Shown one piece after another: positions 19,042 through 20,058 of a stretch of DNA of 20,058 bases. Made by a program: the position numbers and the translations under genes. The number at the start of each line of letters is the position of its first letter. The stretch's first letter is position 1. The stretch is from positions 3,313-23,370 of the IMG/VR virus record IMGVR_UViG_3300030107_005590; one strand, given 5' to 3'. The stretch comes from a virus. The notes below the pieces were generated by a model. That model made no database searches, was not told where the DNA came from, and saw only the letters and a list, made by a program, of their open reading frames with translations.

Positions 19042-19070
19042 ATTATATTTTATCCCATTACAATAGTTAA
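19042..19070 (-). promoter_or_regulatory. Promoter with shared operator (copy 5, most diverged)
   Basis: On the minus strand TTAACT (19070-19065), exactly 17 nt, and a perfect TATAAT (19047-19042). The operator half-site ATGGGATA (19058-19051) is intact in the spacer; the other half is lost (10 of 16 to consensus). ATAGGATATAT follows nearby (19039-19029). It drives the 19004-17690 operon. Confidence 0.7.
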
Positions 19071-19082
19071 TTTATTTTTTTT

Positions 19083-19105
19083 CTGGTTATTTCCAGTTTT
19101 TTTTT
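19083..19105 (+). terminator. Possible weak rightward terminator
   Basis: A short stem CTGG/CCAG (19083-19086, 19093-19096) is followed by nine T at 19097-19105. The stem is only 4 bp and no rightward gene lies close upstream. It may stop antisense read-through before terL, or be chance in a T-rich stretch. The rest of 19106-19225 holds only a purine tract (G6AG3 at 19170-19179). Confidence 0.3.
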
Positions 19106-19225
19106 GTACTTACTCACAGCACAAAAAGGAGTGTCATTTTCCAAACTTGCGAATTGAAAAAATTAAAAAGGGGGGAGGGACTAAAAAAGACCGAAGGACT
19201 ACTATACTTACTATATATATACTAT

Positions 19226-19253
19226 TTTACTCATATAGACTTTGTGGTATAAA
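19226..19253 (+). promoter_or_regulatory. Candidate leaderless promoter for large terminase
   Basis: TTTACT (19226-19231), a 16-nt spacer and TATAAA (19248-19253), with the ATG 6 nt after the -10. The hexamer similarity, spacer and -10-to-ATG distance match those of the small terminase. The ATG has no Shine-Dalgarno, consistent with a leaderless mRNA. Confidence 0.45.
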
Positions 19254-19259
19254 CATCGG

Positions 19260-20058
19260 ATGGCTGACCTTAATACATTTAAGAGGCTGACTAATTTTGA
19301 TAATTTAAGTCCGAGTGAATTAGACACCTTACAAAAAAAGTTATTGCTACGTAAGAAAACCTTTGATCTAAAATCATTGGCGCAAGAAAATTTTTTAAAG
19401 TTTGTTAAACAAGTATGGCCTGAGTTTATAGAGGGTCCCCATCACATAAAAATTGCAGAAAAGTTTCAAGCATTAGCCGAGGGGAAGATAAAACGACTAA
19501 TTGTTAATATGCCACCCAGACATACAAAATCAGAATTTGCATCTTTCCTATTTCCTGCGTGGATGATGGGCCGTGATCCAAAGCTCAAGATCATTCAAAC
19601 AACACACACAGCAGAACTCTCTTATCGTTTCGGTCGTAAGGTTCGTAACCTGATGGAAGAAAATACTTTTCAAGATATTTTTGATGACATTCAATTATCC
19701 CAAGATTCAAAAGCTGCAGGTAGGTGGGAGACTAATAAAGGGGGAGAGTATTTCGCCGCAGGTGTTGGTGGTGCTATTACCGGACGTGGTGCAGATTTAT
19801 TAATTATTGATGATCCACATTCCGAGCAAGACGCTTTATCAGAAACAGCAATGGAGTCAGCGTACGAGTGGTATACCTCTGGTCCAAGACAAAGACTTCA
19901 ACCAGGTGGTAAGATTGTTATTGTTATGACACGTTGGTCAACAAAAGATCTTACCGGAGAATTAATGAAAGCACAAAAAGATGTAAAGGCAGATCAGTGG
20001 GAGGTGATTGAGTTTCCAGCAGTCTTGAATGATAAACCTATTTGGCCAGAATATTGGA
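19260..20058 (+). CDS. terL: Terminase large subunit (3' end outside window)
   Basis: The first 266 residues are visible. The packaging ATPase domain shows the Walker A variant NMPPRHTKSEF (83-93, PPRHxKS), the adenine/Q region TTHTAELSYRFGRKVRNL, Walker B LLIIDDPH (180-187) with a paired Asp-Asp, and the coupling motif IVMTRWS (221-227). The C-terminal RNase H-like nuclease domain lies beyond the window. The type is the common Terminase_6/terL family of siphoviruses and podoviruses. The product drives genome packaging into the procapsid and cuts the concatemer. An in-frame TAG at 19236 limits the N-terminus. ATG 19260 has no RBS and sits 6 nt after a TATAAA box. Structural genes probably follow to the right. 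Confidence 0.93.
   Translation, partial: MADLNTFKRLTNFDNLSPSELDTLQKKLLLRKKTFDLKSLAQENFLKFVKQVWPEFIEGPHHIKIAEKFQALAEGKIKRLIVNMPPRHTKSEFASFLFPAWMMGRDPKLKIIQTTHTAELSYRFGRKVRNLMEENTFQDIFDDIQLSQDSKAAGRWETNKGGEYFAAGVGGAITGRGADLLIIDDPHSEQDALSETAMESAYEWYTSGPRQRLQPGGKIVIVMTRWSTKDLTGELMKAQKDVKADQWEVIEFPAVLNDKPIWPEYW

Overview
This window looks like one continuous piece of an AT-rich tailed-phage (Caudoviricetes-type) genome. The evidence is both terminase subunits, a phage-style family A DNA polymerase, an archaeo-eukaryotic-type primase, a putative ssDNA-binding protein, an SNF2-like helicase and many tightly overlapping small genes. There are no ribosomal, tRNA or host metabolic genes and no integrase. 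The low GC, the Leu form of the polymerase and the gene mix suggest a phage of a low-GC marine bacterium (a SAR11-like alphaproteobacterium is plausible). The host is an inference, not something the sequence proves.

Layout. 1-532 (+): the 3' end of an unrecognised protein and a small membrane/coiled-coil protein, probably the end of the late module. 529-8249 (-): the replication block. Read in transcription order it runs: coiled-coil protein, putative SSB, a 120-nt structured leader, primase, zinc ribbon, tiny ORF, UvrD-type helicase, DUF6378-like protein, DNA polymerase, PD-(D/E)XK nuclease and two small membrane/exported proteins. 8250-8327: divergent promoter region. 8328-10421 (+): SNF2-like helicase followed by a ribbon-helix-helix protein, a membrane peptide, a basic peptide and a DnaJ-type zinc-finger protein, all overlapping; then a separately promoted small gene. 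10714-13502 (-): a small-gene operon ending in a PP-loop (PAPS-reductase-like) protein and a 2OG-Fe(II) oxygenase, an AT-rich gap with a DnaA-box match, and an unknown gene. 13503-13874: a gene-free region full of hairpins and short repeats. 13875-14742 (+): small terminase and a VRR-NUC-like nuclease. 14652-19004: an accessory region of small genes on both strands, including a GP88-family protein and a WYL_2-like protein. 19260-end (+): the large terminase, cut by the window edge.

The genes form a self-sufficient replication set (polymerase, primase, SSB candidate, two helicases, nucleases) plus DNA packaging. Between them lie accessory operons that appear to be co-regulated. Five intergenic sites carry the same 16-bp near-palindrome (consensus ATGGGATATATCCCAT) inside sigma70-like promoters, and together they would control nearly all transcripts between 11.4 and 19 kb. 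No copy was seen in the replication block. A candidate regulator, not proven, is the ribbon-helix-helix protein at 9794-9967.

Other signals no gene call explains: three arrays of a 7-nt repeat (roughly NYCTTGN), two of which form the 3' ends of genes; matching promoters for the two terminase genes that predict leaderless mRNAs; a possible pseudoknot leader before the primase; and SSB-like acidic -PF tails on two neighbouring replication proteins.
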